A stretch of DNA of 38,348 nt from contig CAJXSU010000013.1 in assembly GCA_913061465.1 (NCBI GenBank), positions 1-38,348 of the forward strand. The letters run 5' to 3'. A program made the position numbers and the translations under genes. Positions within the stretch are counted from its first letter, which is position 1, and each line of letters opens with the position of its first letter. Below, piece after piece: positions 25,889 through 34,097 of this stretch. The stretch comes from an uncultured Flavobacterium sp. (GTDB lineage Bacteria; Bacteroidota; Bacteroidia; Flavobacteriales; Flavobacteriaceae). Under the pieces are notes generated by a model. That model saw only the letters and a program-made list of their open reading frames with translations, did no database searches and was not told where the DNA came from.

Positions 25889-27064
25889 CTAAGAAGTTCT
25901 ATTTTTTGAAGTTTCATCAAAAACATAATGTAATATTTTCATATCTGTTTCTGTAAGTTCTATACCTCTTCTTTTCATAACAACTTTAGCAACCTCAAAA
26001 ACTTTTTTAATCTGGTAGGTGGTAAAACCAGCTGCACCTCCCCAACTAAATGAGGAAACAAAATTTCTTGGGAATCCACTACCAAAAATATTAGCACTCA
26101 CCCCTATAACTGTTCCAGTATTAAACATGGTGTTGATAGCACATTTAGAATGATCTCCCATCATTAGACCACAAAATTGAAGGCCTGTATTTGTAAATCT
26201 TTCTTCTTGATAATTCCATAGTTTTACCTCCGCATAATTATTTTTTAAATTGGAGGTATTTGAATCTGCACCAATATTACACCATTCACCTAACACAGAG
26301 TTTCCAAGAAACCCTTCATGACCTTTACTAGAATAACCAAACAACACAGAATTATTAACTTCTCCACCTACTTTACAGAAAGGACCAACAGTAGTTGCAC
26401 CGTAAACTTTTGCCCCCATTTTTAAAATAGAACACTCACCTAAAGCAAAAGGCCCTCTAACCAAACTCCCTTCCATAATTTCTGAATCTTTACCAATATA
26501 TATGGGTCCTTTAGATGCATTTAAAGATGAGTAAGAAACAGTAGCTCCTTGCTCTATAAAGATATTTTCTTCCTGAATTGCATGAACTCCAACTGGAATA
26601 GGTTGAGAAGTTCTACCTTCAGTGAGCAAATCAAAATCTGCCTGAATTGCTTTATCATTTAAAGAAAATATATCCCAAGTATTTTTTATTTGAAGAACTT
26701 CTTCTTTAAACTCTACTTGTTCATAAGAATCAAAATCTACATGCTCTTGAGTGTCAGAAGTAAAAAAAGCAATTACTTGTTCACCTTTAAAAATAGCTTG
26801 ATTATATGTTAGATTACTAACTTGTTTTGCCAAATTTTTAGTTGGTAAAAAAGAAGCATTAATTAATATGTTTTTATCTAACTCTACCATTGGATATTTA
26901 TTTTCCAAATATTCTTCTGTAATGGAGGTTGTAGTAAAACCTAAAAATTTTTCCCATTTTTCACGAATGGTTAAAATTCCTATACGAATGTCTGCTACAG
27001 GTCTAGTATAGGTAAAAGGTAATAGTGAGCTTCTAACATCACTGTCAAAAAGTATGTAATTCAT
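25889..27064 (-). CDS. Bacteroidota-type alternative GlmU (putative sugar nucleotidyltransferase/acetyltransferase)
   Basis: The 391-aa protein starts with a nucleotidyltransferase-like domain, FDSDVRSSLLPFTYTRPVADIRIGIL (about 6-31), which has the RP...R pattern in place of the usual GxGTRM loop of GlmU. A left-handed beta-helix of hexapeptide repeats follows (about 160-335: IYIGKDSEIMEGSLVRGPFALG, VGPFCKVGGEV and others), then a helical tail. This layout fits the variant family predicted to act as UDP-GlcNAc pyrophosphorylase/GlcN-1-P acetyltransferase in Bacteroidota. That activity would feed peptidoglycan and lipid A synthesis. It is a single-gene unit with its own -7 element. Confidence 0.82.
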   Translation of the reverse strand: MNYILFDSDVRSSLLPFTYTRPVADIRIGILTIREKWEKFLGFTTTSITEEYLENKYPMVELDKNILINASFLPTKNLAKQVSNLTYNQAIFKGEQVIAFFTSDTQEHVDFDSYEQVEFKEEVLQIKNTWDIFSLNDKAIQADFDLLTEGRTSQPIPVGVHAIQEENIFIEQGATVSYSSLNASKGPIYIGKDSEIMEGSLVRGPFALGECSILKMGAKVYGATTVGPFCKVGGEVNNSVLFGYSSKGHEGFLGNSVLGEWCNIGADSNTSNLKNNYAEVKLWNYQEERFTNTGLQFCGLMMGDHSKCAINTMFNTGTVIGVSANIFGSGFPRNFVSSFSWGGAAGFTTYQIKKVFEVAKVVMKRRGIELTETDMKILHYVFDETSKNRTS

Positions 27065-27091
27065 GTTTTTCTCTTAAGGGACTATTTTTTA

Positions 27092-27099
27092 CAAAACTA
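27092..27099 (-). promoter_or_regulatory. -7 promoter element of the alternative glmU
   Basis: TAGTTTTG on the minus strand matches TAnnTTTG, 27 nt upstream of the ATG at 27064, between that gene and the terminator of the DOMON gene. Confidence 0.5.
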
Positions 27100-27112
27100 A
27101 CTTTAAAAAAGG

Positions 27113-27146
27113 GATAAAAAAAACCGATTGTTTTCACAATCGGTTT
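27113..27146 (-). terminator. Terminator behind the first DOMON gene
   Basis: AAACCGATTG (27121-27130), a 6-nt loop and CAATCGGTTT (27137-27146) form a perfect 10-bp stem. On the minus strand it is followed by a T run. It lies 18 nt after the stop at 27165 and is part of the exact repeat shared with 28113-28138. Confidence 0.88.
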
Positions 27147-27281
27147 CTATTTAGAATAAAACTATTATTTTTTTATAAATCTTTGTACTCCAATTTTAGT
27201 ATTGGTAGCTACTCTAATGATATAAATTCCTTTAGAAATTTTTTGAACATCTAAAGTTGAATCATTTGATGAAATAGTTTT
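27119..27281 (-). repeat. 163-nt exact direct repeat, copy A
   Basis: Identical base for base to 28111-28273 (offset 992). It includes the terminator hairpin, the 3' spacer, the stop codon and the last 38 codons of the DOMON gene, that is, the end of the T9SS sorting domain. Identity falls off immediately outside, with the first mismatch at 27282 versus 28274. Confidence 0.95.
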
Positions 27282-27956
27282 AGATGACACTAATCTTGCT
27301 GTGTAATCATAAACACCAACCTCTGCTTTATCAGTACCCGTTGGTAACTGAATATTCAATACATCTAACCCAGGGTTTGGGTAAATTTTGAAACTTAGTA
27401 AATTATTTTTAGTGATTCCTAAAGTGGTAACACTTAGTGCTGTACCACCCCTATTTTCCGGACCATGCCATGCATATGTTGAGGTACCTCCCATTGCATA
27501 AATTATAGATAATGAACCAGTTGAAGCATTAAAAACATAATCTTGTGAATCTTGTGTGTTATTATTTCTAGTAGCTACAATGGTTCTTTCATTATCAGAT
27601 ACAGTATTTGAAACTAAAGTCCAGTCTCCACTTTCATTTGAGGAATCATCTGAAGGTGGTATTGGTCTGTCTAAAGACGACGACGGGCCTGGTTCTGAAA
27701 AAGCATCTCTAATTGTATTTCCATCTGTCATAAAAATGTCAGTCCCATTCATTTCTTCATTTCCAAAACCAATAGCAAACCAAACATCAGAGGGGCCAGT
27801 TAACGTTAGTGTTGTTGTAAAAGTTTCTCCGTCTATTGTAATATTAGCAGTTAATCCTGAGAGTAATGTTTGTGTTCCAGTAGAAAAACTTTGTGAAAAC
27901 AAAGAAAATGAAGTAGTCAAAAAAATTATACATACTATTTTTCTAGTGAAGGCCAT
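27165..27956 (-). CDS. T9SS-secreted DOMON-domain protein (paralogue 1)
   Basis: The 263-aa protein has a signal peptide (about 1-21, ending SLFSQ), a DOMON-like beta-sandwich at about 22-180 and a type A T9SS sorting domain at about 186-263 (FKIYPNPGLDVLNI, then GVYDYTARLVSS and KGIYIIRVATN). The DOMON part has the family pattern WFAIGFGNEEMNGTDIF with Met69 and SIIYAMGGTSTYAWHG with His164. In cytochrome-type DOMON domains a Met and a His in these positions bind heme b, so heme binding is plausible; some DOMON domains bind sugars instead. Compared with paralogue 2 it has a longer Pro/Ser-rich loop (about 86-108). It is expected on the cell surface or released. A 154-nt gap separates it from the terminator of paralogue 2 and has no clear promoter. 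Confidence 0.8.
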   Translation of the reverse strand: MAFTRKIVCIIFLTTSFSLFSQSFSTGTQTLLSGLTANITIDGETFTTTLTLTGPSDVWFAIGFGNEEMNGTDIFMTDGNTIRDAFSEPGPSSSLDRPIPPSDDSSNESGDWTLVSNTVSDNERTIVATRNNNTQDSQDYVFNASTGSLSIIYAMGGTSTYAWHGPENRGGTALSVTTLGITKNNLLSFKIYPNPGLDVLNIQLPTGTDKAEVGVYDYTARLVSSKTISSNDSTLDVQKISKGIYIIRVATNTKIGVQRFIKK

Positions 27957-28102
27957 CTATAAAAATTTAAAATATTTAGTATTAAATATATTTTTTTTTA
28001 AATAATGAAATCAACTTTTTCGACCAAAAACAAAATGTAAGACACATAAAACAATTTCTACACTAATTTTTAGGCTTCTACAATGATACTTAACAAAAAA
28101 AA

Positions 28103-28138
28103 GTGTAAATAAAAACCGATTGTTTTCACAATCGGTTT
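28103..28138 (-). terminator. Terminator behind the second DOMON gene
   Basis: Same 10-bp stem as at 27121-27146 (28113-28122 with 28129-28138), with a short T-rich tract on the minus strand. It falls between the two paralogues, so paralogue 1 probably depends on read-through or on its own unseen promoter. Confidence 0.85.
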
Positions 28139-28273
28139 CTATTTAGAATAAAACTATTATTTTTTTATAAATCTTTGTACTCCAATTTTAGTATTGGTAG
28201 CTACTCTAATGATATAAATTCCTTTAGAAATTTTTTGAACATCTAAAGTTGAATCATTTGATGAAATAGTTTT
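28111..28273 (-). repeat. 163-nt exact direct repeat, copy B
   Basis: Partner of 27119-27281. Both copies lie at the 3' ends of paralogous genes in the same orientation. The identity extends through non-coding sequence as well as codons. Confidence 0.95.
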
Positions 28274-28900
28274 GGATGACACTAATCTTCCTGTATAATC
28301 ATAAACACCAACCTCTGCTTTATCAGTACCCGATGGTAACTGAATGTTTAATACATCTGATACAGGGTTTGGATACATCTCAAAACTTAATAATTTGTTT
28401 TCAGAAATTCCTAGAGTTACACTTAGTGTTGTAAATCCTCTGTTACCTCCATGGTAGGCATAAGATGTTGAACTACCTTTAGCATAGATTACCGATAGTG
28501 AACCTGCTGAAGCACTGAAGATATGATCATCAGAATTCCCGGTATTGTTAGCTCGAGTAGCTACTATAGTTCTATTGCTACCTGAAACAGTATTAGTAAC
28601 TAAAGTCCAATCTTGGGTGGCATCTTGAGCTGGCAATGCATTACCACTTGAATAAGCATCTACAATAGTAGATCCATTGGTACGAAAAACATCAGTACCT
28701 CCCATATCTAAATTTCCAAATCCGATGGCAAACCATGCATTTGAGGGTCCAGTTAATGTTAATGTAGTAATCTCTGTATCTGCATCAATATTAATATTTG
28801 CAGTTAAACCAGAAAGTAATGTTTGTGTACCTGTAGAAAAACTTTGTGCAAACAAAGAAATTGAAGTTGTTAAAAAAAGAATAAGTAATGTTTTTTTCAT
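28157..28900 (-). CDS. T9SS-secreted DOMON-domain protein (paralogue 2)
   Basis: The 247-aa protein has a clear signal peptide (1-19, LTTSISLFAQ), a DOMON-like domain at about 20-165 and a T9SS sorting domain at about 170-247 (FEMYPNPVSDVLNI, GVYDYTGRLVSS). The candidate heme ligands are Met66 in GFGNLDMGGTD and His150 in YAYHGGNRG, in the same places as in paralogue 1. The family also shows the WFAIGFG and SVIYAKG strands. It follows the ankyrin-repeat gene by 7 nt, so the two are co-transcribed. Function is unknown; extracellular heme, redox or sugar binding are the main options. Confidence 0.82.
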   Translation of the reverse strand: MKKTLLILFLTTSISLFAQSFSTGTQTLLSGLTANINIDADTEITTLTLTGPSNAWFAIGFGNLDMGGTDVFRTNGSTIVDAYSSGNALPAQDATQDWTLVTNTVSGSNRTIVATRANNTGNSDDHIFSASAGSLSVIYAKGSSTSYAYHGGNRGFTTLSVTLGISENKLLSFEMYPNPVSDVLNIQLPSGTDKAEVGVYDYTGRLVSSKTISSNDSTLDVQKISKGIYIIRVATNTKIGVQRFIKK

Positions 28901-28907
28901 ATATCAG

Positions 28908-29435
28908 TTATTTTAAGAGTTGAATGATTTTGTTATTGTTTGTAATTTTCGCATAGTCTAGAGCTGTATTTCCTCGATTATCTTTTATGTTTGGATCAGC
29001 TTTATACTTCATTAGCAGCTCAATAATTTCTTGTTGATTAAAAATTACAGCAAAATGTAATGCTGAAGAATTATTTTGATCTGTTAAATTAGGATTAGCA
29101 TTATTTTCTAAAAGTAATTTCACCAAATAATTATTTTTTTTTACTGTAGCAGCCATTAAAGGTGTACCATAGCCGCTTGTTGAATTGATATCATTTACAT
29201 TTTGAACCAAATAAGAAGCTACTTCATTATTACCATAATAACAAGCTAATGTTAGAGCAGAATACCCTTCTTTGCTAATTTTATTTATAATATCTGTGTC
29301 ATTATTCACTAATTCCTTTAATTCAACTAAAGATCCATTTCTGGCAACATCATAAACTGAAGACTTTTGTGCCTTTAGATTTGAAAAAGACAATAATGCT
29401 AGAAGAATAGAAAAAAAAACATTTTTAAAAATCAA
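28908..29435 (-). CDS. Exported ankyrin-repeat protein
   Basis: The 175-aa protein has a signal peptide (about 1-22, LLALLSFSNLKAQ) and about four ankyrin repeats covering residues 32-175: GYSALTLACYYGNNEVASYLV, GTPLMAATVKKNNYLVKLLL, SSALHFAVIFNQQEIIELLM and GNTALDYAKITNNNKIIQLL. No lipobox Cys or sorting domain is present, so it is probably periplasmic. Ankyrin repeats bind proteins; exported bacterial examples include AnkB, which supports catalase in Pseudomonas. It is the first gene of the group with the DOMON paralogues, so a chaperone or partner role for those proteins is a fair hypothesis, not shown. Confidence 0.87.
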   Translation of the reverse strand: MIFKNVFFSILLALLSFSNLKAQKSSVYDVARNGSLVELKELVNNDTDIINKISKEGYSALTLACYYGNNEVASYLVQNVNDINSTSGYGTPLMAATVKKNNYLVKLLLENNANPNLTDQNNSSALHFAVIFNQQEIIELLMKYKADPNIKDNRGNTALDYAKITNNNKIIQLLK

Positions 29436-29468
29436 ATCTTTTAGTGTTTTATAAAGTGTAATATCTTG

Positions 29469-29476
29469 TAAAGATA
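29469..29476 (-). promoter_or_regulatory. Possible -7 element of the ankyrin-DOMON group
   Basis: TATCTTTA on the minus strand, one base from TAnnTTTG, 33 nt upstream of the ankyrin start. No exact -33 element. Confidence 0.35.
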
Positions 29477-29721
29477 CTTAAAATACATTAATTAATATTC
29501 ACCAAGCTATGATGGTAAAATTCTAATATTTTTTTAAAAACATTCACGAACAGATATGAAATTTCCTTAAAAACGATCAAGCTTTACTAAAAAGTTAAAT
29601 CTTATTCAACTATATTTTTTTGCTATAGTTTAGTTATATTTATTAAACTTAAACACTATAAAATTAAAAGATTTGAGTATCACTTTAGGTTTTATTTAAC
29701 ATCTAATTTTTATCGTTAAAG

Positions 29722-29729
29722 TACTTTTG
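29722..29729 (+). promoter_or_regulatory. -7 promoter element of the RND efflux operon
   Basis: TACTTTTG matches TAnnTTTG, 22 nt before the ATG at 29752. No exact TTTG 19 nt upstream. Confidence 0.55.
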
Positions 29730-29751
29730 CAAAAAACTAACACGATTTTAG

Positions 29752-30888
29752 ATGAGAAAGATAATTCTTGCTTTGTTGGGGGTAATACTCATAATAGCTT
29801 CTGTATATACCTCAAAAATAATTATTAGTAGTAAAAGTAAAATTAGAAAAGCTCCTCCCAAAGTTATCAAAACTGTTTATGTAGATACTGTCTCAAATAG
29901 CATAATACCAATCATAATTCCTGCTAATGGAAATCTAATTGCTAAAAGAAGGGTAGAAATATATTCGGAAGTACAGGGCATTTTTAAACCTGCATCTAAA
30001 CTTTTTAAACCGGGAGAGAAATATAACAAAAATGAAATTTTCATTATTATTAATAATACAGAATACTACGCTAGTGTACAGTCTGCAAAAAGTAATTTAT
30101 ACAACTCTATAGTTGCTATCATGGCTGATCTCCGATTAGATTTTCCTGATATCTATCCTAAATGGGAAGCCTATATAAAAAGTTTTGACTTAGACAAAAC
30201 GACTCCAAACTTACCAGAAATGAGTTCTGAAAAAGAAAACTATTTTATTACAGGTAGAGGTATTGTTTCCAACTACTACAGTGTAAGAAACTTAGAGCAA
30301 AGATTGTCTAAATATACTATTAAAGCTCCATTTAAAGGTATACTTACTCAATCATTAGTTACTGAAGGAACTTTAATTCGAAACAATCAAAAACTAGGTG
30401 AATACATAGACCCCTCTATATATGAAATGGAAGTTTCTCTTGGGAAAAATTATGCAAATTTGCTGAAAATTGGTGAGAACGTTCAATTAAACAATTTTGA
30501 AAATACTGAAAAGTATACTGGTAAAATTTCAAGAATTAACGGTAGTGTTGATACTACTACACAAACAATTGCCGTATTTATAGAAATAAAAAATAGTTCT
30601 TTGAAGGAAGGAATGTTTTTAGAGGCTAAACTAAATGCTAAAAATGAACCAAATGCTATCGAAATCAATAGAAGTTTGTTGTTAGATGAAAACAAAATCT
30701 TTATAGTTAGAGATAATGTATTGGATGTTATCAAGGTAACACCCACCTACTTTTCAGAAACTAAAGTAGTCTTAAAAAATATTCCTGACAAGACCATCAT
30801 ATTATCAAATCCCTTTCCTGGCGCCTATGTTGGCATGTTAGTTAAACCATTACAGCGTCAAAAGGAAAATATTACCAAAATAAAATAA
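29752..30888 (+). CDS. RND efflux periplasmic adaptor (membrane fusion protein)
   Basis: The 378-aa protein has an N-terminal membrane anchor (about 4-22) and the usual adaptor order: a first lipoyl half-motif (IPANGNLIAKRRVEIYSEVQG near 57-77), a helical hairpin (about 95-180), the second lipoyl half (YTIKAPFKGILTQSLVTEGTLI near 191-212), then beta-barrel and membrane-proximal domains. It links the inner-membrane pump to the TolC-like channel. The hairpin is short. It is first in a three-gene operon, 5 nt before the pump gene. No TetR or two-component regulator is adjacent. Confidence 0.92.
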   Translation: MRKIILALLGVILIIASVYTSKIIISSKSKIRKAPPKVIKTVYVDTVSNSIIPIIIPANGNLIAKRRVEIYSEVQGIFKPASKLFKPGEKYNKNEIFIIINNTEYYASVQSAKSNLYNSIVAIMADLRLDFPDIYPKWEAYIKSFDLDKTTPNLPEMSSEKENYFITGRGIVSNYYSVRNLEQRLSKYTIKAPFKGILTQSLVTEGTLIRNNQKLGEYIDPSIYEMEVSLGKNYANLLKIGENVQLNNFENTEKYTGKISRINGSVDTTTQTIAVFIEIKNSSLKEGMFLEAKLNAKNEPNAIEINRSLLLDENKIFIVRDNVLDVIKVTPTYFSETKVVLKNIPDKTIILSNPFPGAYVGMLVKPLQRQKENITKIK

Positions 30889-30893
30889 GAGAT

Positions 30894-33800
30894 ATGAGAA
30901 AGCTTGTTACTTATTTTATTAAACATAGTGTAGCTGTAAATATTGTTGTCATTACCTTTTTAATTTTTGGTTTTGTAGGAGCCTATAATCTTAAATCATC
31001 TTTCTTTCCGCTTGTTGACTCGAAAAATATTAATATAAATATTATTTACCCAGGTGCCTCTCCCCAAGAAATTGAAGAAGGGGTTGTTCTAAAAATAGAG
31101 GACAATCTCAAGGGACTTAATGGCGTAGAGCGGGTTACCTCAACTTCAAGAGAAAATAGTGGTAGTATAAATGTTGAGATAGAAAAGGGAAAAGATATAG
31201 ACTTCATGCTCTTAGAAGTTAAAAATGCCGTAGACAGAGTTCCGTCTTTTCCAGTAGGTATGGAACCACTGGTTGTGGCTAAAAGACAACCTGCTAGACC
31301 TACCATTACTTTTTCGTTAAGTGGAGACAAAATTCCATTAGTAACCCTAAAACAAATTGGTAGGCAAATTGAAAATGATTTAAGAGCTATAGACGGTATT
31401 TCACAAATAGAAACCACAGGTTACCCCGAAGAAGAGATAGAAATAGCAATTAATGAAACTAGCTTACTCGCTTATAATTTATCTTTTGCTGAAGTTTCAC
31501 AAGCCATAAATGAATCTAGCTTAATTACTACAGGAGGTACCATAAAAACAGACTCTGAAGAATACTTAATACGTGCTAATTCTAGAACTTATTATGCAAT
31601 GGAATTATCTAACCTAGTTGTAAAGTCTGATCCTTCGGGAAGGATTATTAAACTTAAAGATATTTCGGTAGTAAAAGATCAATTTTCAGAAACTCCTAAC
31701 GCAACTTATTTTAATGGAAATCTATCAATAAATATTACCATCACTAGTACCAATTCAGAAGATTTAATTTCATCGGCAAATAAGGTAAATGAATACATAG
31801 AAGACTTTAATCAAAAATATGATAATGTAGAATTAAATGTAGTAAGTGACTTATCTACAACCTTAGTTCAGAGAACAGAACTTTTAACAGAAAATGCCAT
31901 TATTGGAATGCTATTGGTTTTGATGTTTTTATCACTGTTTTTAAACACCCGTTTAGCATTTTGGGTAGCATTTGGTTTACCTATTTCATTTTTGGGGATG
32001 TTTATGCTTGCAGGCTACTTTAACGTAACCATCAATGTTTTATCTCTTTTTGGAATGATCATAGTCATTGGAATTCTGGTAGATGATGGAATTGTTATTG
32101 CGGAAAATATTTATCAGCATTATGAAAAGGGAAAAACACCAGAACAAGCCGCCGTAGATGGTGTTATGGAAGTACTTCCTGCTATTTTATCTGCCATTTT
32201 AACCACAATTATAGCATTCGCCATTTTCTTGTTTTTAGATGGGTCTATTGGAGACTTTTTTGGAGAAGTATCAGTAGTTGTTATTTTAACTTTGGTCGTT
32301 TCCTTAGTTGAAGCACTCATTATACTTCCTGCACATCTGGCTCACTCTAAAGCACTTCGAAAACAAAAAAATATTCAAAAAAATGGTTTGACGGGGTTAT
32401 TTCAACGTATTTTCTCAAAACTTAGACTTATTAATACTTACGGAGATAAAATAATGAAATGGCTAAGAGATAAACTATACAGCCCAAGTCTTCGATTTAC
32501 ACTTCAAAACAAATTTCTAATCTTTTCTCTATTTATAGTATTTTTAATATTAACAGGTGGTAGTTTTGGTGGTGGAATCATACGAGGGGCATTTTTTCCT
32601 CAAATAGCTAGTGATCGAATAAGTATCACATTAAACATGCCAAATGGTACTAATGAAAAAGTAACTGATAGTATCATCTCTTATATTGAAACAAAGGCCA
32701 TACAAGCTACTAACGAAATTAATAATGAATATTTGGGCGAAAATCCAGAAAATCATTTGGTTAAAAATTTTATTAAAAAAATTGGTCCCGGGTCTTCTGC
32801 TGCATCTTTGACAATAAATTTATTGCCAGGTGAAGAACGCCCTAATGAAATAACGTCTACACTGGTAACAAATAAAATTGAAGAACGTGTAGGGGCTATT
32901 TTTGGGATAGAAAGTTTAGTGTTTGGAAGTGGTGGTAATTTTGGTGGTAGACCTGTTTCTGTTTCATTCTTAGGAAATAACATCACTGAACTTAAGGCAG
33001 TAAAATCTGAATTAAAAAAACGTCTACAAGACAATACTTCTTTAAAAGATGTTACTGATAATGATCCTTCAGGAATTAAGGAAATACAATTAAAACTTAA
33101 CGAAAAGGCTTATGCTTTGGGGTTAAATTTAAGAACAGTAATGAGTCAAGTTCGAGCTGGATTTTTTGGATCTCAAGCCCAAAGGTTTCAGCGAGGACAA
33201 GATGAAATTCGTGTATGGATAAGATATGACAGGGATAGAAGATCATCCATCAAAAACTTAGATGACATGCGTATCCTAGTTCCAAACGGAAATCGTGTTC
33301 CGCTAAAAGAAATAGCTAACTATGAGATAAAGCGTGGAGATGTTGCTATTAATCATTTAGAAAGTAGAAGAGAAATTCAAGTTTCAGCAGATATTAAAGA
33401 TCCAAAGAAAACTAGTTCAACAGATATCATGGATGAAATTAAAAATGATATCATGCCAGAAATCTTAGCGAAGTACCCAACGGTAACACCATCTTATGAG
33501 GGACAAAACAGAGAGCAGTCTAAGCTTACAGATTCATTAACCCCTATTGGACTATCTGCTCTTTTATTAATTTATATTGTAATCGCATTTACATTTAGAA
33601 GCTACAGCCAACCCTTGTTGTTATTATTTTTAATTCCTTTCAGTTTACCTGCTGTAGCCTGGGGACACTGGATACACGATTATCCAGTAAATATTTTATC
33701 AATGCTTGGTATTATTGCTTTGATTGGTATTATGGTAAATGACGGTCTAGTATTAATTGGAAAATTTAATAATAACTTGAGAGAAGGGTTGTCTTTTGAT

Positions 33801-34088
33801 GATGCTCTATATGAGGCAGGTCGGGCAAGATTCAGAGCTATTTTTCTTACTTCAATAACCACTGTAGCTGGTTTAGCACCTCTTATTTTTGAAGAAAGTA
33901 GACAAGCACAATTTCTAATACCAATGGCTATATCTATTGCATACGGTATTGGTTTTGCTACAGTACTAACCCTTATTGTTTTACCAATATTCCTTTCTTT
34001 TAGTAATAATGTAAAAACAACCTTAAAATGGCTTCAGACAGGAAATAAAATTAGTAAAGAAGAGGTAGAACGTGTCACCAGAGAATAA
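30894..34088 (+). CDS. RND-family efflux pump permease (AcrB-like)
   Basis: The 1064-aa inner-membrane pump has the duplicated 12-helix RND fold with two large periplasmic loops. TM1 is at about 12-30, followed by FFPLVDSKNININIIYPGASPQEIE. The proton-relay Asp pair lies at 397-398 in VLVDDGIVIAEN (TM4), and the second-half counterpart is GIMVNDGLVLIGKFN. Substrate class cannot be told; members of this group export drugs, bile salts, lipids or metals. There is no metal-binding His-rich motif, so a hydrophobic/amphiphilic substrate is more likely. It is between the adaptor and the outer-membrane channel in one operon. Confidence 0.95.
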   Translation: MRKLVTYFIKHSVAVNIVVITFLIFGFVGAYNLKSSFFPLVDSKNININIIYPGASPQEIEEGVVLKIEDNLKGLNGVERVTSTSRENSGSINVEIEKGKDIDFMLLEVKNAVDRVPSFPVGMEPLVVAKRQPARPTITFSLSGDKIPLVTLKQIGRQIENDLRAIDGISQIETTGYPEEEIEIAINETSLLAYNLSFAEVSQAINESSLITTGGTIKTDSEEYLIRANSRTYYAMELSNLVVKSDPSGRIIKLKDISVVKDQFSETPNATYFNGNLSINITITSTNSEDLISSANKVNEYIEDFNQKYDNVELNVVSDLSTTLVQRTELLTENAIIGMLLVLMFLSLFLNTRLAFWVAFGLPISFLGMFMLAGYFNVTINVLSLFGMIIVIGILVDDGIVIAENIYQHYEKGKTPEQAAVDGVMEVLPAILSAILTTIIAFAIFLFLDGSIGDFFGEVSVVVILTLVVSLVEALIILPAHLAHSKALRKQKNIQKNGLTGLFQRIFSKLRLINTYGDKIMKWLRDKLYSPSLRFTLQNKFLIFSLFIVFLILTGGSFGGGIIRGAFFPQIASDRISITLNMPNGTNEKVTDSIISYIETKAIQATNEINNEYLGENPENHLVKNFIKKIGPGSSAASLTINLLPGEERPNEITSTLVTNKIEERVGAIFGIESLVFGSGGNFGGRPVSVSFLGNNITELKAVKSELKKRLQDNTSLKDVTDNDPSGIKEIQLKLNEKAYALGLNLRTVMSQVRAGFFGSQAQRFQRGQDEIRVWIRYDRDRRSSIKNLDDMRILVPNGNRVPLKEIANYEIKRGDVAINHLESRREIQVSADIKDPKKTSSTDIMDEIKNDIMPEILAKYPTVTPSYEGQNREQSKLTDSLTPIGLSALLLIYIVIAFTFRSYSQPLLLLFLIPFSLPAVAWGHWIHDYPVNILSMLGIIALIGIMVNDGLVLIGKFNNNLREGLSFDDALYEAGRARFRAIFLTSITTVAGLAPLIFEESRQAQFLIPMAISIAYGIGFATVLTLIVLPIFLSFSNNVKTTLKWLQTGNKISKEEVERVTRE

Positions 34089-34097
34089 ATTAATCAG

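Larger units (their letters stand above)
29436..29751. other. Divergent intergenic region between the ankyrin gene and the efflux operon
   Basis: This 316-nt AT-rich region contains a promoter-like element at each end (29469-29476 minus, 29722-29729 plus). Between them I see no ORF, RNA gene, strong hairpin or long repeat, and no gene for a local regulator. Confidence 0.6.

Noticed and set aside
27957-28110. A separate small gene or RNA between the two DOMON paralogues
   Set aside because: AT-rich with no start/stop pair of useful length, no hairpin beyond the shared terminator and no clear promoter.
27119-28273. Mobile element or attachment-site duplication as origin of the 163-nt repeat
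   Set aside because: No integrase or transposase nearby, and the repeats coincide with gene 3' ends of paralogues, which duplication plus conversion explains better.
31046-31417. 123-aa open frame antisense to the RND pump gene
   Set aside because: It lies wholly inside a strongly conserved coding region, has Ser/Pro-rich low-complexity composition typical of antisense frames and no start context.
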